Positions 54,601 to 62,529 of a DNA stretch of 64,000 bases are shown piece by piece. Within the stretch, counting starts at the first letter, position 1. Each line of letters opens with the position of its first letter. The notes under the pieces are model-generated. The model was given only the letters and a program-made list of their open reading frames with translations, was not told the origin of the DNA and made no database searches. Source of the stretch: Nonomuraea typhae (GTDB taxonomy: Bacteria; Actinomycetota; Actinomycetes; Streptosporangiales; Streptosporangiaceae); contig NZ_VRLV01000016.1 in the NCBI RefSeq assembly GCF_009760925.1, positions 62,001 to 126,000 on the forward strand. Reading direction: 5' to 3'. A program made the translations under genes and the position numbers.

Positions 54601-55169
54601 GAGATCGAGCCGAGGAACTCTGGCAGAAGCTCAAGCGCCTCGACGGCATGCAGGTATCGGCGACCTTCACCCTCCGCGAAGCAATGATCCGCAAGCAGGA
54701 GAACATCAAGGCACGCGCCGGCGGGATCCTCTCCTACGGCGGCGGGCACGCCATGAGGGCATTTGCCACCGGCGGCATAGAGGCTTACGCCGCAGGCGGG
54801 AGACGCCCCGGCCCACATGTAGCTACGAGCCCGACAGTCCTGTTCGGCGAGGGCTCAGGGCCTGAGGCGTTCATCCCCTACGAGCCGCGATTCAGGAGCA
54901 GAGCCGAAGCACTCGTGCAGCAGGTTGCTTCAGATTTCGGCATGCGATCCGAACGGTCGGCACCATCCAAGGTGTCTACGCCACAGCAAATGACAGCGAT
55001 GAGAAGCCCTGGAGGATCTGCGCATAGCAGCACCGGCGTATCTCGTGATTCGGCGGCGACCGCCAGTGGCGGCGCATCGGTGAACTTTTTCGGCACAACG
55101 ATTCGCGAGTCCGTGGATGTTGCTGTGGTGTCGGCACAGATTGGTCAGGTCCTCGATAGCCGCGGCTGA
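51636..55169 (+). CDS. tape measure protein (1177 aa)
   Basis: GTG 51636 (GTG 51645 possible). Long coiled-coil N-terminal half, a hydrophobic section (LGAAFTAAGLGAAAFTAAAA, about residues 185-215), further hydrophobic segments in the middle (GGPWGVAIAAGITALGIFAQ), and a C terminus with SYGGGHAMRAFATGGIEAYA typical of tail tape measures. Sets tail length, about 1.5 A per residue, and takes part in DNA ejection. Confidence 0.93.
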   Translation: MNLVADRSVSISLRARVADFVTGMGAAKKSTQDLSRNMTETGASADRMRQRLEAATRALPKIQIDADSTAAEIKFAQLRAELEKLASKRIGIDIDADAARTEIAEIERQLEQLQRSEVDINVRADIGTALAELRAMDGEVSRLDGRQAHVRVDANVSGALANIALVAAALASLPAVTTIAVGVAGLGAAFTAAGLGAAAFTAAAAPGFGRVTEALKAQEAAAKSAGGATGGAGQSAAQAAQQALQLEAAEKRLADAQREEKQAQEDLTRAREAGRRALEDMNFSLERSILSQKDAALAVREAEARLSELLARGDASDLEIERAMLGVEMAQQRAREQEVKTQRAREDTAAANKKGVEGTKEYQRGLENLRQAQDKVAQAEMQLKMLHLQQQAAMSGGGGGASKLADAFANLSKAEKALAVDLKAFIDEYTRWQQSLQADTFKVISGGLDLISSQLPRLSPMVTATAASFLILERDAQRALAGPFWSQFLSNVTQQIPTAIVGLGRSFGNVTTGIAGMINAFLPFTPTIVGGIERATAAFSQWGQQLAGSNEFRQFILFVQENAPRVWEMIKNVAGAIGNIVTALAPLGVGPLAGLNLLASIVRGMDPGHIQMIAIAIGAVYTAVKAGQAINAAVTALTNLQTRMDAVGNSAGGAKGKIASFAGALGAGGPWGVAIAAGITALGIFAQRQVEAEGRIRELTATLDRQSGAVTADTREWTKNRLETEGALKAAQQLGIPLQMVTDAALGNKAALEGVNAAMARFTDVSQGAKVIGGSWAGTVDENVRAANLLKAALSDTNTELGDSVAAHQRLAEAGGQTATSSQTAGSGITAMGGQAATASGQVMSLRDELDKLTGSNFAAEQANIAFASALTRAKDAATQNGAATNTNTQAYWNNRSALLDVARASNDVRTALEQQGVPMELVNEKARQQRDAFIQVAEKMGYTKTQAKAMADQMGLIPSKIETKVDAPGMPKTKQEFIDLAKELGVGRDRAEELWQKLKRLDGMQVSATFTLREAMIRKQENIKARAGGILSYGGGHAMRAFATGGIEAYAAGGRRPGPHVATSPTVLFGEGSGPEAFIPYEPRFRSRAEALVQQVASDFGMRSERSAPSKVSTPQQMTAMRSPGGSAHSSTGVSRDSAATASGGASVNFFGTTIRESVDVAVVSAQIGQVLDSRG

Positions 55170-55211
55170 GCCCGCTCTTCACAACCACCTGATGGGAGGG
55201 CGGGCTCAGCC
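55164..55211 (+). promoter_or_regulatory. 12-bp perfect inverted repeat between tape measure and next start codon
   Basis: GGCTGAGCCCGC (55164-55175) pairs with GCGGGCTCAGCC (55200-55211) around a 24-nt loop. The tape-measure stop is inside the 5' arm, the candidate ribosome-binding site GATGGGAGG is in the loop, and the ATG of the next gene follows the 3' arm directly. No T-run. It may tune translation of the next gene. Confidence 0.6.
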
Positions 55212-55463
55212 ATGCCTTGGGATCCAGATAGCGGCCTGACATTCGGCGAATGGATGCGCGGCGGAGAACGCGTAGGTGAGGGCCGCACGGCTGATGTGGT
55301 CGTCGGGGAAACGTCCTGGGTGACCCGGGACCAGGTGGCCGAGGGGCGCACGCCCGACGGCGGCCGATTCAAAGCGGTCCGGGATCAGGCCGGTCACATC
55401 GTCACCGAAGAGACCACTTCGTCAGGCCGTCAGCGCAAACACGTCACGATCAACCTCGGTTAG
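55212..55463 (+). CDS. small tail-region protein (83 aa)
   Basis: ATG 55212. Polar, beta-rich: RTADVVVGETSWVTRDQVAE, GGRFKAVRDQAGHIVTEETT. No known family. Function unknown, tail-associated by position. Confidence 0.6.
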   Translation: MPWDPDSGLTFGEWMRGGERVGEGRTADVVVGETSWVTRDQVAEGRTPDGGRFKAVRDQAGHIVTEETTSSGRQRKHVTINLG

Positions 55464-55472
55464 GAGGCATCC

Positions 55473-55940
55473 GTGGCGATCACGCAAGACGGATGGTTCA
55501 ACGACACCTACGTCAAGGTGTTCAGGCAGACCGTCACGATCGACGTCGGTAACACGACGCCGGGGACGTTCAAGGGCGCTCTGTGGACGGGTTCGGTGAC
55601 GCCGGACTTCAGTCAGACCAACCCGGCCTACAGTTCGAGCCCCTGGAACAGCGGGGAGACGTCCGGGCCCGGCTATTCCGCCGGCGGCAACAACCTGACC
55701 GTGGTCTCGTTCGCCGAGTTGTCCGGGGTGGCGAACAAGGTCGGCTGGCGGTTCTCGGCCACGAGCTGGACGAGCGCCACGATCGCGGCTGAGGGGTTGC
55801 TTGTATACGCGCCCGGCATCTCCAACCGCGCGTTCCTTCTGCGGTACTTCGGTCAGAGCTACGACAGCTCCGACGGTGATTACACCGTTACGCCCGACGC
55901 CACCGGACTTTGGCGCACAGTGCTACGCAACGCCGCCTGA
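55473..55940 (+). CDS. virion appendage protein (155 aa)
   Basis: GTG 55473 after AGGAGG. NDTYVKVFRQTVTIDVGNTT, FKGALWTGSVTPDFSQTNPA, YSSSPWNSGETSGPGYSAGG, NLTVVSFAELSGVANKVGWR. This matches a recurring actinophage surface protein of the tail tip region. Followed by a terminator. Confidence 0.6.
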   Translation: MAITQDGWFNDTYVKVFRQTVTIDVGNTTPGTFKGALWTGSVTPDFSQTNPAYSSSPWNSGETSGPGYSAGGNNLTVVSFAELSGVANKVGWRFSATSWTSATIAAEGLLVYAPGISNRAFLLRYFGQSYDSSDGDYTVTPDATGLWRTVLRNAA

Positions 55941-55958
55941 CCCGATTCTTTCCGCTCT

Positions 55959-55982
55959 GCCCCGCCCAGGTGCGGGGCTTTT
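55959..55982 (+). terminator. rho-independent terminator in the tail operon
   Basis: GCCCCGC (55959-55965) with GCGGGGC (55972-55978), 6-nt loop, followed by TTTT. Second partial terminator in the late operon. Confidence 0.75.
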
Positions 55983-56003
55983 GCATGTGAGGAGGGCCAG
56001 GTC

Positions 56004-56501
56004 ATGGCCTTGTACTGGGCTGCCAACGGGGCGATGCCGACGACGGCGGCGCTCTCGCCGGTCACGACCGGTACGTCGATCAAGACGCTGCTGCAGATCG
56101 CCACACCGTCCACGCGGGTCATCCGGATCGTGGAGTGGGGGATCAGCTTCGACGGCTCCGCCGCAGCGACTCCGATCCGGTGTGAGCTGATCCAGACGGA
56201 TGTAGCGGCGACGGTGACCGCGCATGTCGCCGCCGGCGTGCAGCCGTACGACGACCCGAACGCGCCCGCGAGCCTGGTGACATTGGGTACGTCGGCGACG
56301 GGCTACACCTCCACCTCCGAGGGGTCCACGACGGCCACCCGTTACATGGACCTGCAGCTGGTGTCGCCCACCACCCAGTACGTGAAGTTGTGGCCATTGG
56401 GCCGCGAGCCGATGGTGCCGGTCAGCAAGTTCCTGCGGGTGCGGGTGACGGCAGGTGCCGCAGTGAATGCGTACACCTATGTGGTGTGGCAGGAGGCGTG
56501 A
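56004..56501 (+). CDS. putative tail/appendage protein (165 aa)
   Basis: ATG 56004 with GAGGAGG upstream. IKTLLQIATPSTRVIRIVEW, GISFDGSAAATPIRCELIQT, VKLWPLGREPMVPVSKFLRV. Known as a conserved small virion protein in several actinophages. Beta-rich; structural by context. Confidence 0.6.
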   Translation: MALYWAANGAMPTTAALSPVTTGTSIKTLLQIATPSTRVIRIVEWGISFDGSAAATPIRCELIQTDVAATVTAHVAAGVQPYDDPNAPASLVTLGTSATGYTSTSEGSTTATRYMDLQLVSPTTQYVKLWPLGREPMVPVSKFLRVRVTAGAAVNAYTYVVWQEA

Positions 56502-57218
56502 ATGGCGATCGCGATCCACGGCTCTACGCCGGCGATCGTGGCGGGCGCCTCGTCCACTCAGACCACTGCGGCGTTCAATCCGCCGGCAAGTTCGGTGCTG
56601 GTGGCGTGCATGGCGTTCGAGGCCAGCGGTGCGAACGGAGCGACGCTCACGCTCGGAAACACGGGTACCTCGCTCACCTGGACTCTCCGGTCCCGGCGAG
56701 ACGGTAGCGAGGGCGGTGCCGAGGACGGCATCGTGGCGATCTACACGGCGGTCAATGTGGCCGCGCAGACTGGGATTGACGTGTCCGTCACGAGCAGCCG
56801 TGAGGATGACGCCGGCGCGTTGAAGGTGTTCGTGGTGACCGGAGCCGACGTGACCGGCCCGGTGGGTGCGGTGGGTGAGGGCTCATCCACGACGGACAAC
56901 ATCACGCCGAACGTGTATACCTCGACGGCAGCGAACTCGAGGGCGTTCGGGATCGGCCAGGACTGGAACATTCAAGGTGCCCCGACCAGCTCTGACACTG
57001 GTTTTCCCTGGGATGTTGATGAGCGGACGAGCGGGATCGCGGTCCACAAGGCGGCCGACACCGCGACAGCTGGATCGACCGTCACGCTGAACTTCAACTC
57101 GGCCGGCGCAGCGCCTGCGTGGAACTGGGTGGCGGTCGAGATCAAGCCCGCCGTGGAGTTCATGCCGCGCCTGCCTGTCGTGATCGGCCAGGCGATACAG
57201 CGCGCCTCCGTCTACTAG
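56502..57218 (+). CDS. beta-sandwich virion protein (238 aa)
   Basis: ATG directly after the previous stop. PASSVLVACMAFEASGANGA, LTWTLRSRRDGSEGGAEDGI, AGALKVFVVTGADVTGPVGA, PAWNWVAVEIKP. The same domain plan occurs in 35648-36355 and at the start of 58328-60142. Probably exposed, possibly carbohydrate-binding. Confidence 0.65.
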   Translation: MAIAIHGSTPAIVAGASSTQTTAAFNPPASSVLVACMAFEASGANGATLTLGNTGTSLTWTLRSRRDGSEGGAEDGIVAIYTAVNVAAQTGIDVSVTSSREDDAGALKVFVVTGADVTGPVGAVGEGSSTTDNITPNVYTSTAANSRAFGIGQDWNIQGAPTSSDTGFPWDVDERTSGIAVHKAADTATAGSTVTLNFNSAGAAPAWNWVAVEIKPAVEFMPRLPVVIGQAIQRASVY

Positions 57219-57227
57219 CTGGGAGGC

Positions 57228-58310
57228 GTGGTGGCTCGTCTCGGCCGGTCGCATCCGATCCCGCCCACGATCAAGAGCCCGCTGCGGTTCTCGCTGCGAG
57301 AGATCACCCTGGGCGTCTTCGAGTCGGTCTCGGAGTGGCCCGCAGTAGAGGTGACGACGCCGAACGTCAGCCTCTTCCTGCCGCCGTTCGAGTCGGCGTC
57401 GGAGTGGCCGACACTGTCGTTCGTCCGCGACCAGGTCTTCACCCTGTCGGCCTTCGAGAGTGTCTCGGAATGGCCGACGCTCACGGTCTCGATTCCGATC
57501 AAGCCCGGCGACAGCCTGACCGGGGCCGATGGAGAGATCGAGTGGAACGGCACCTTGTGGGGGCCGACCACGGACGTGCGGGTCTTGGTCCCAGTGGAGG
57601 GCTGGCTGTCGATGCCCGGCATCGACAACCTCAATGTGGAGAAGCCGACGCAGCACGGCGCGTGGGATGCCCGGAAGCTAGCCCAGCAGCGGATCGTCAG
57701 CTTCCAGCTGCAGCCGAACTCACGCGATGACCCGACGCAGGTACAGACACTCATCGACGCGATCACCTCAGCGACCGGCATCCCGGAGTCGGAGGATCCA
57801 CTGCCGCTGGTCATCAAGGCGTATGGGGAGCCGAAGCTGGCGTTCGGGCAGGTGATCGCCCGGCCGCTGGTGCTGGACGGCGACTACAACGTGGGTCTGC
57901 CGACGGTCGGCGTGGTGATCGCGTGCGGGGATCCGCGCCTGTACGGGCTGGAGCCGCACGGCGTCACCGTCGCGGTGTCCACGCCGACCGCCATCGCCAA
58001 TGCAGGCAACGCCGCAACGCATCCGATCATCCGGCTTGAGGGCCCCGTCACCAACCCGGTCCTGGTCAACTCCACGCTCGGCCGGACGCTGCAGTTTTCG
58101 ATCGTCGTGCCCGAGGGCGAAATCCTGGAGATCGTCACCGGCGATGGCACGGTGACGATGGATGGCGACAACCAGATGTCCACCCTCGCCGGCTCATCCG
58201 TCCCGGTCCAGGACTTCGTTCTCGCCGCCGGCTCCAACCTGATCACCTACACGGTCACGTCCGGCGGCGGTGGCGGAGCCGACTTCTTGTGGCGGGACGC
58301 CACCCTCTAA
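57228..58310 (+). CDS. distal-tail-like minor tail protein with FESxSEWP repeats (360 aa)
   Basis: GTG 57228. Residues 31-97 hold three 22-23-residue repeats starting FESVSEWPAV, FESASEWPTL, FESVSEWPTL. Then comes a distal tail-type domain (NLNVEKPTQHGAWDARKLAQ, VLDGDYNVGLPTVGVVIACG, DPRLYGLEPHGVTVAVSTPT). Likely the Dit hub between tube and tip. The repeats are an N-terminal add-on. Confidence 0.7.
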   Translation: MVARLGRSHPIPPTIKSPLRFSLREITLGVFESVSEWPAVEVTTPNVSLFLPPFESASEWPTLSFVRDQVFTLSAFESVSEWPTLTVSIPIKPGDSLTGADGEIEWNGTLWGPTTDVRVLVPVEGWLSMPGIDNLNVEKPTQHGAWDARKLAQQRIVSFQLQPNSRDDPTQVQTLIDAITSATGIPESEDPLPLVIKAYGEPKLAFGQVIARPLVLDGDYNVGLPTVGVVIACGDPRLYGLEPHGVTVAVSTPTAIANAGNAATHPIIRLEGPVTNPVLVNSTLGRTLQFSIVVPEGEILEIVTGDGTVTMDGDNQMSTLAGSSVPVQDFVLAAGSNLITYTVTSGGGGGADFLWRDATL

Positions 58311-58327
58311 AGAGCCGGGGGTGACGG

Positions 58328-60142
58328 GTGACCGCGTTCGTCCGCAGCTCCATCACCGGCACAGGCGTCGGCTCCTCCTGGACCTGCCAGCCGCCGCCCG
58401 GATACAAGCCCGGCGACCAGCTCATCGCCGGACTGGTCGTGGACTCGGGCGGGGTAGCGGACCTGTCTCCGGGCTGGGAGTGGCTCGGCCGCATCTCCGG
58501 TGACATCAACTGGCTGTCGGCGATCGACGTCTACTGGCGGACCGCGACCGCCGCAGAACCCACCTACACGATCTCGCAGGCCGAAACCGCGGACGGCGCG
58601 ATCGTCATCGCCGCCCTGGGTAACGCGCTCGGCATCCCGCAGGTGTATGGCACTGAGGTGCAGCCGGCCACCACGGCTGTGGAGTCGCCGTCTGCTCTGC
58701 CGGAGTGGCCGCTGGGGCTGGATCTGCGGATCGCCGCAGGGGTGCCCAACAACCAGCCGGTCTCGTGGAGCACTCCGCTCGGGTACACGCTGATCGGGTC
58801 GGCGCAGTCTGAGGACGACGTCGCCATCACGATGTGCGTCAGTCCGCTGGCCTCGACGGCGCCGGTCGACGAGGAGACGCACTTCGCGTCCAACGTGCTG
58901 GTGTATGCGGGCGCGTACACGGTCCTTGTCCGGGCGAGGCAGGCGCCGGTTCCGCAGCCGCCGGTGGTGCAGCCCTTTGCTCCCGGCCGCGGCTCCTCCA
59001 GCTACCGGTACGTTTTCACGCGGCTGCTGGACCGCACGTATCTGGGTGACCTTGACCTCGTCAACGTCGCCTTCGACAAGCGGATCCTCCAGCCGGGGAC
59101 CCTCAATGCGGCGATCCCGATCCCGTCCCGCAAGGTCGGCGACCAGGTCGCGGAGATCATCCCGCGAGACGCCACCGAACTTGGTAGCGGCCCAGGTGTG
59201 ATCACCTGCCAGATCTACCGCGAGGGCGAGCCCTGGGGCGAGTACTGGATCACCAAGGCCACCCCGTCCCGAGGCCGGCGCGGCACGCCCGCGATCGCGC
59301 TGCAGGGCTCCACACTGGACGCCTACCTGGCCCGGGTGGAGATCCAGGATGATCTCGTCTTCGGCGGCGACGATCAGATCGCGATAGCCCGGGGCCTGCT
59401 GAACTCACTGCTGGGGCAGGCCAACGCCAACATCTCCCTCAGCCTCCAAGCCGGAACCTCCGGCGTCGTCCGCGATCGCACCTATCTGGAGTCCGAGGGC
59501 GGCACCTACGGGCAGCGGCTGATCGAGCTGGCGCAGGTGGACGACGGCTTCGAATGGATGATCAACCTTGAGCTGGTGGGCGGCTCCCTCGTACGCCGCT
59601 GGGTGTGGGGCTACCCGACGCTCGGCACCCTGGACCCGCCGCCGCACCTTTTCGCGGACGGGCGCAGCGCCGGAGACATCCTGGACTGGTCAGAGGAGAT
59701 CGACGCCCTGCGCGGCGCCACCCGCTGGCGGGCCCGCGGCTCCACCGTCTCCACCGACGCCTCCACCACCTCCACACCCGTCGTCTCCGGCGTGCACTCC
59801 GCGACCGCCCACCTGGCGGCCGGGTGGCCGCGCCTGGACCGGACCCTGTCCTACAGCACGGTCACACAAGCCGCCACCCTGGACGACTACGCCGCCTTCT
59901 GGGCGGCCAAAGCAGCAGGCGCGCTGCGTGTCGATCAGGCAACCGTCGCGCTCGGAAAGATCCCCTCGCTCACACCCAACAACCTCGGCGACGCCGCCCG
60001 CTTCTATCTCAACAACGAGTGGCACCGCGGCGAGTGGCGCACCCGGCGCATCATCGGCATAGGCATCACACCGTCCTCCCGCGACCACGGCAAAGAGGAA
60101 GCACGGCTGGTGCTCGAGGGGCAGGAGGCGCCAGGTGCCTAA
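58328..60142 (+). CDS. minor tail protein, phage tail hub (604 aa)
   Basis: GTG 58328. Residues 1-200 are a copy of the beta-sandwich appendage domain (SSITGTGVGSSWTCQPPPGY...). The rest resembles ReqiPepy6 gp37-like tail proteins: RTYLGDLDLVNVAFDKRILQ, VGDQVAEIIPRDATELGSGP, TPAIALQGSTLDAYLARVEI, LIELAQVDDGFEWMINLELV. Component of the tail tip. Confidence 0.75.
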   Translation: MTAFVRSSITGTGVGSSWTCQPPPGYKPGDQLIAGLVVDSGGVADLSPGWEWLGRISGDINWLSAIDVYWRTATAAEPTYTISQAETADGAIVIAALGNALGIPQVYGTEVQPATTAVESPSALPEWPLGLDLRIAAGVPNNQPVSWSTPLGYTLIGSAQSEDDVAITMCVSPLASTAPVDEETHFASNVLVYAGAYTVLVRARQAPVPQPPVVQPFAPGRGSSSYRYVFTRLLDRTYLGDLDLVNVAFDKRILQPGTLNAAIPIPSRKVGDQVAEIIPRDATELGSGPGVITCQIYREGEPWGEYWITKATPSRGRRGTPAIALQGSTLDAYLARVEIQDDLVFGGDDQIAIARGLLNSLLGQANANISLSLQAGTSGVVRDRTYLESEGGTYGQRLIELAQVDDGFEWMINLELVGGSLVRRWVWGYPTLGTLDPPPHLFADGRSAGDILDWSEEIDALRGATRWRARGSTVSTDASTTSTPVVSGVHSATAHLAAGWPRLDRTLSYSTVTQAATLDDYAAFWAAKAAGALRVDQATVALGKIPSLTPNNLGDAARFYLNNEWHRGEWRTRRIIGIGITPSSRDHGKEEARLVLEGQEAPGA

Positions 60143-60554
60143 CGTCTACCCCGGCGACCCTTGGGAACGCATCCGGCAACTGGAACGCGATGTGGAAGAG
60201 CTGAAGGCGCTGCTGGGAGTCCGGCAGCCGCTCACCAAGGCATCCGCCGGCTGGGAGATCCCCTCGCAGTCGACTCCCGCCGTGCCGGATACGGGCGGCC
60301 ACCTGTACGCCTCCGGCGCGGACCCGTACTGGAGGGACTCCTCTGGCCTCTCCTACACCCTGAAGCCGCAGGTAGTTCCAGGCGTCTCGGTTGCTGACCC
60401 GCCGGACTTCACATCCTCCTCCTCCGCAGGCCCCACGTATGACAGCTCTGTGCAGAACATGCTGACCAATCTGCGCGCGGACGCGGCAGGCACCAAAATC
60501 GCCCTCGACAACCTGCTGTCATCCCTTCGCGGCGGTGGAGCCATCGCCAGCTGA
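60135..60554 (+). CDS. tail-tip associated protein (139 aa)
   Basis: GTG 60135 overlaps the hub gene. DPWERIRQLERDVEELKALL is a short coiled coil, followed by a linker and a polar domain (GHLYASGADPYWRDSSGLSY). Such an N-terminal coil plus tip domain is common in actinophage minor tail proteins. Confidence 0.6.
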   Translation: MPNVYPGDPWERIRQLERDVEELKALLGVRQPLTKASAGWEIPSQSTPAVPDTGGHLYASGADPYWRDSSGLSYTLKPQVVPGVSVADPPDFTSSSSAGPTYDSSVQNMLTNLRADAAGTKIALDNLLSSLRGGGAIAS

Positions 60555-60638
60555 TCGTGGACGTCCGGTCATCGGCTCACTCCTGAGGGTGCTGCGTGCA
60601 TGCCGGTGATGGGAGCACGGACGGCCACCTCATTGATC

Positions 60639-60690
60639 GTGCCGCCCGTCTTCTGGGCCGGAAGCCCACGAGGGTGCGGACGGGCGGCAC
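60639..60690 (+). repeat. 12-bp perfect inverted repeat upstream of the holin candidate
   Basis: GTGCCGCCCGTC (60639-60650) pairs with GACGGGCGGCAC (60679-60690) around a 28-nt loop that itself can fold. It fills the 173-base gap before the membrane protein at 60728 and ends about 25 bases before its ribosome-binding site. Possible terminator-like or regulatory stem at the start of the lysis genes. Confidence 0.5.
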
Positions 60691-60727
60691 TCCTTCACCC
60701 TCCAAGACCGATGCCGGGAGGCGTCTC

Positions 60728-61147
60728 GTGCTGCGACGACATCTGCACGCCCTCTGGCGGCGCCTCGGCCGGCGCGGCGTCTTTCTCCTGTTCGTCGCCT
60801 ACCTCTACACCGTCTACGGAGGTTTGGGATTTCTCCTCGCTCCACCGGAGACGCGCGCCAACCCCACTTACGTGTGGCTGGCGACGCTGTTCCCGCTCAA
60901 TGTCTGGGCGGCCCTGTGGCTGCTGGCTGGCGCGTGCTGCCTGGTGCAGGCGTGGCAGCGGTGGGACCGCATCGCCTACTCGGCCGCGGCTGGGCTCATG
61001 GCGGCGTTCGGGGCCATCCACCTGGTGGGCGGCATCGCAGGCGTGCTGCCGCGCGGCTGGGTGTCGGCGTCCATCTGGTTGTTCTTCGCCGGTGTCATCG
61101 CCCTGATCTCCAACTGGCCGGAAGCCTGGGACCGCGGCCGGAGGTGA
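60728..61147 (+). CDS. multi-pass membrane protein, lysis-cassette (139 aa)
   Basis: GTG 60728 with GGGAGG seven bases upstream. Four spans: FLLFVAYLYTVYGGLGFLLA, WLATLFPLNVWAALWLLAGA, YSAAAGLMAAFGAIHLVGG, SASIWLFFAGVIALI. Located between tail and endolysin genes, so a holin or accessory lysis membrane protein is likely but not provable. Confidence 0.65.
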   Translation: MLRRHLHALWRRLGRRGVFLLFVAYLYTVYGGLGFLLAPPETRANPTYVWLATLFPLNVWAALWLLAGACCLVQAWQRWDRIAYSAAAGLMAAFGAIHLVGGIAGVLPRGWVSASIWLFFAGVIALISNWPEAWDRGRR

Positions 61148-61150
61148 ACG

Positions 61151-61507
61151 ATGACGCCTGAAATCTGGGTCTCCATCGTCGCCGGCGTCTCGGCGGTGGT
61201 CGGCGCAGGCTTCTCCTTTCGTGCCAGCACGAGGGCGAACCAGCTGGCCGAGCGCAAGGTCGAGCAGGAGGCGTACGACAAGAACATCGCCTACTACGAG
61301 AAGCTCGTCGCCCGGCTGGAGAAGGACCTCGACCAGCTTCGGGCCACCGTCGATCGGGCTAACGACCAACTGGCGCACGAGCAGGACGTCTCGAAGGCGC
61401 TTCGCGACCAGATCCGCACCATGCAGCGGCAGCTCGACATTCTGGAGCGGACCCTCAATGAGCTGCGCGGCTCCACTGACCGGCCTCAGGCGATGGAGGG
61501 GCAATGA
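61151..61507 (+). CDS. membrane-anchored coiled-coil protein (118 aa), possible holin/spanin-like
   Basis: ATG 61151. One N-terminal span (WVSIVAGVSAVVGAGFSF) and a long coiled coil (EKLVARLEKDLDQLRATVDR, QLAHEQDVSKALRDQIRTMQ). Such membrane plus coil proteins precede endolysins in many actinophages. ATGA overlap with next gene. Confidence 0.65.
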   Translation: MTPEIWVSIVAGVSAVVGAGFSFRASTRANQLAERKVEQEAYDKNIAYYEKLVARLEKDLDQLRATVDRANDQLAHEQDVSKALRDQIRTMQRQLDILERTLNELRGSTDRPQAMEGQ

Positions 61508-61653
61508 GTGAGAAGACCGAAGCCGAGCTCACCACCGAGGGCGTGGATGTCCGTCAGTGGGGGCCATCTGAGGGCGACGAGGAGCTCGTCCTGCGCGCCT
61601 TGTATGGCGAGCCGGACCAGGATGGCGTCTACCGCGGTGTGGGGTCGGCGTGA
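61504..61653 (+). CDS. small acidic protein (49 aa)
   Basis: ATG 61504 in ATGA overlap; its stop overlaps the endolysin GTG (GTGA). VDVRQWGPSEGDEELVLRAL then YGEPDQDGVYRGVGSA. A small actinophage family that commonly sits between holin and endolysin. Function unknown. Confidence 0.55.
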   Translation: MSEKTEAELTTEGVDVRQWGPSEGDEELVLRALYGEPDQDGVYRGVGSA

Positions 61654-62378
61654 GCGCGGCGAGCATGCTGGCGGCGATGCGCTCCTACCTGGGCACTGAG
61701 GGCAGGCCGAATGTACTGACCCGCCGGTACGCGGCCCGGCACGGAGCCGAGTTCTTGCAGGCGCCGTGGTGCAACATCACCATCACCGAAGCGGCGCGGG
61801 AATCCGGCAACGGGCTTGCGGTCCTACCAGACGGCGACAGGGCGTACACAATCTGGCATGCAGAGGACGGCCGCGACCTGGGCCGCTGGCATGAGGGCAC
61901 GGTGCAGAGCATCCGCCGATTCGCGGAGCCTGGCGCGATCGTGTTTTTCGATTGGGCTGGCACAAACACCATCGCCAAGATCGACCATGTCGGGATCATC
62001 GAGAAGGTCCTGGACGACGGGCGTATCCAGACCATCGAAGGCAACAGCGGAGACGCCTGCAAGCGGCGCGTTCGTAGCGCGGGCGTCATCGCAGGCTTCT
62101 GGAACCCGCCCTACACCGCCGACGCACCGAAGGACGAAGTGGAGGTTCTCGTGGCCAAGATGCCGCTGCTCAAGGTCGGCGCCAAGGGAACCGCGGTGAA
62201 GCGCGCCTTCTACCTGCTGATGTCTCATGGCTACGGCATCGACCCGGGCGTCTACGACGACATGACGTACACGCGGGCTATGGGGGAGAAGGTTGCAGCC
62301 TTCCAGAAGGCGAAGAAGCTCACCGCGGACAAAGAAATTGGCCCACTGACTTGGGCCGCTCTGATCAGCGCGTCCTGA
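61650..62378 (+). CDS. endolysin: CHAP amidase plus peptidoglycan-binding domain (242 aa)
   Basis: GTG 61650. CHAP domain at residues about 30-150 with Cys41 (PWCNITITEAA), His113 (IDHVGIIEK) and Glu130/Asn132 (TIEGN). C-terminal PG_binding_1 domain at about 165-240 (LLKVGAKGTAVKRAFYLLMS ... KEIGPLTWAALI). Cleaves host peptidoglycan for release. Directly follows two membrane-protein genes. Confidence 0.92.
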   Translation: MSAASMLAAMRSYLGTEGRPNVLTRRYAARHGAEFLQAPWCNITITEAARESGNGLAVLPDGDRAYTIWHAEDGRDLGRWHEGTVQSIRRFAEPGAIVFFDWAGTNTIAKIDHVGIIEKVLDDGRIQTIEGNSGDACKRRVRSAGVIAGFWNPPYTADAPKDEVEVLVAKMPLLKVGAKGTAVKRAFYLLMSHGYGIDPGVYDDMTYTRAMGEKVAAFQKAKKLTADKEIGPLTWAALISAS

Positions 62379-62440
62379 TCGATGAGGCCAACTGATCACG
62401 ACTGAGATCCGGTGCTCGTGTGCCACTTCTCAGTCACCTG

Positions 62441-62467
62441 AGGCGCACCCGCAGAGGTGCGCCTTCG
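62441..62467 (+). terminator. terminator after the endolysin gene
   Basis: AGGCGCACC (62441-62449) pairs with GGTGCGCCT (62456-62464), 9 bp, 6-nt loop, followed by TCGTAT, a weak T-tract. Lies 60 bases after the endolysin stop. Confidence 0.6.
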
Positions 62468-62496
62468 TATGTCACCTCCTTGAGGAGCACTTTCAA

Positions 62497-62529
62497 ATGC
62501 GCATCACCAAGAGCTTCTACGCGCGGTGA
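62497..62529 (+). CDS. possible 10-residue leader peptide (MRITKSFYAR)
   Basis: ATG 62497 has an excellent TTGAGGAG ribosome-binding site ten bases upstream, but the frame stops after MRITKSFYAR, with the TGA overlapping the next start (TGATG at 62527-62531). Either a translated leader peptide coupling the next gene or a relict start. Confidence 0.4.
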   Translation: MRITKSFYAR

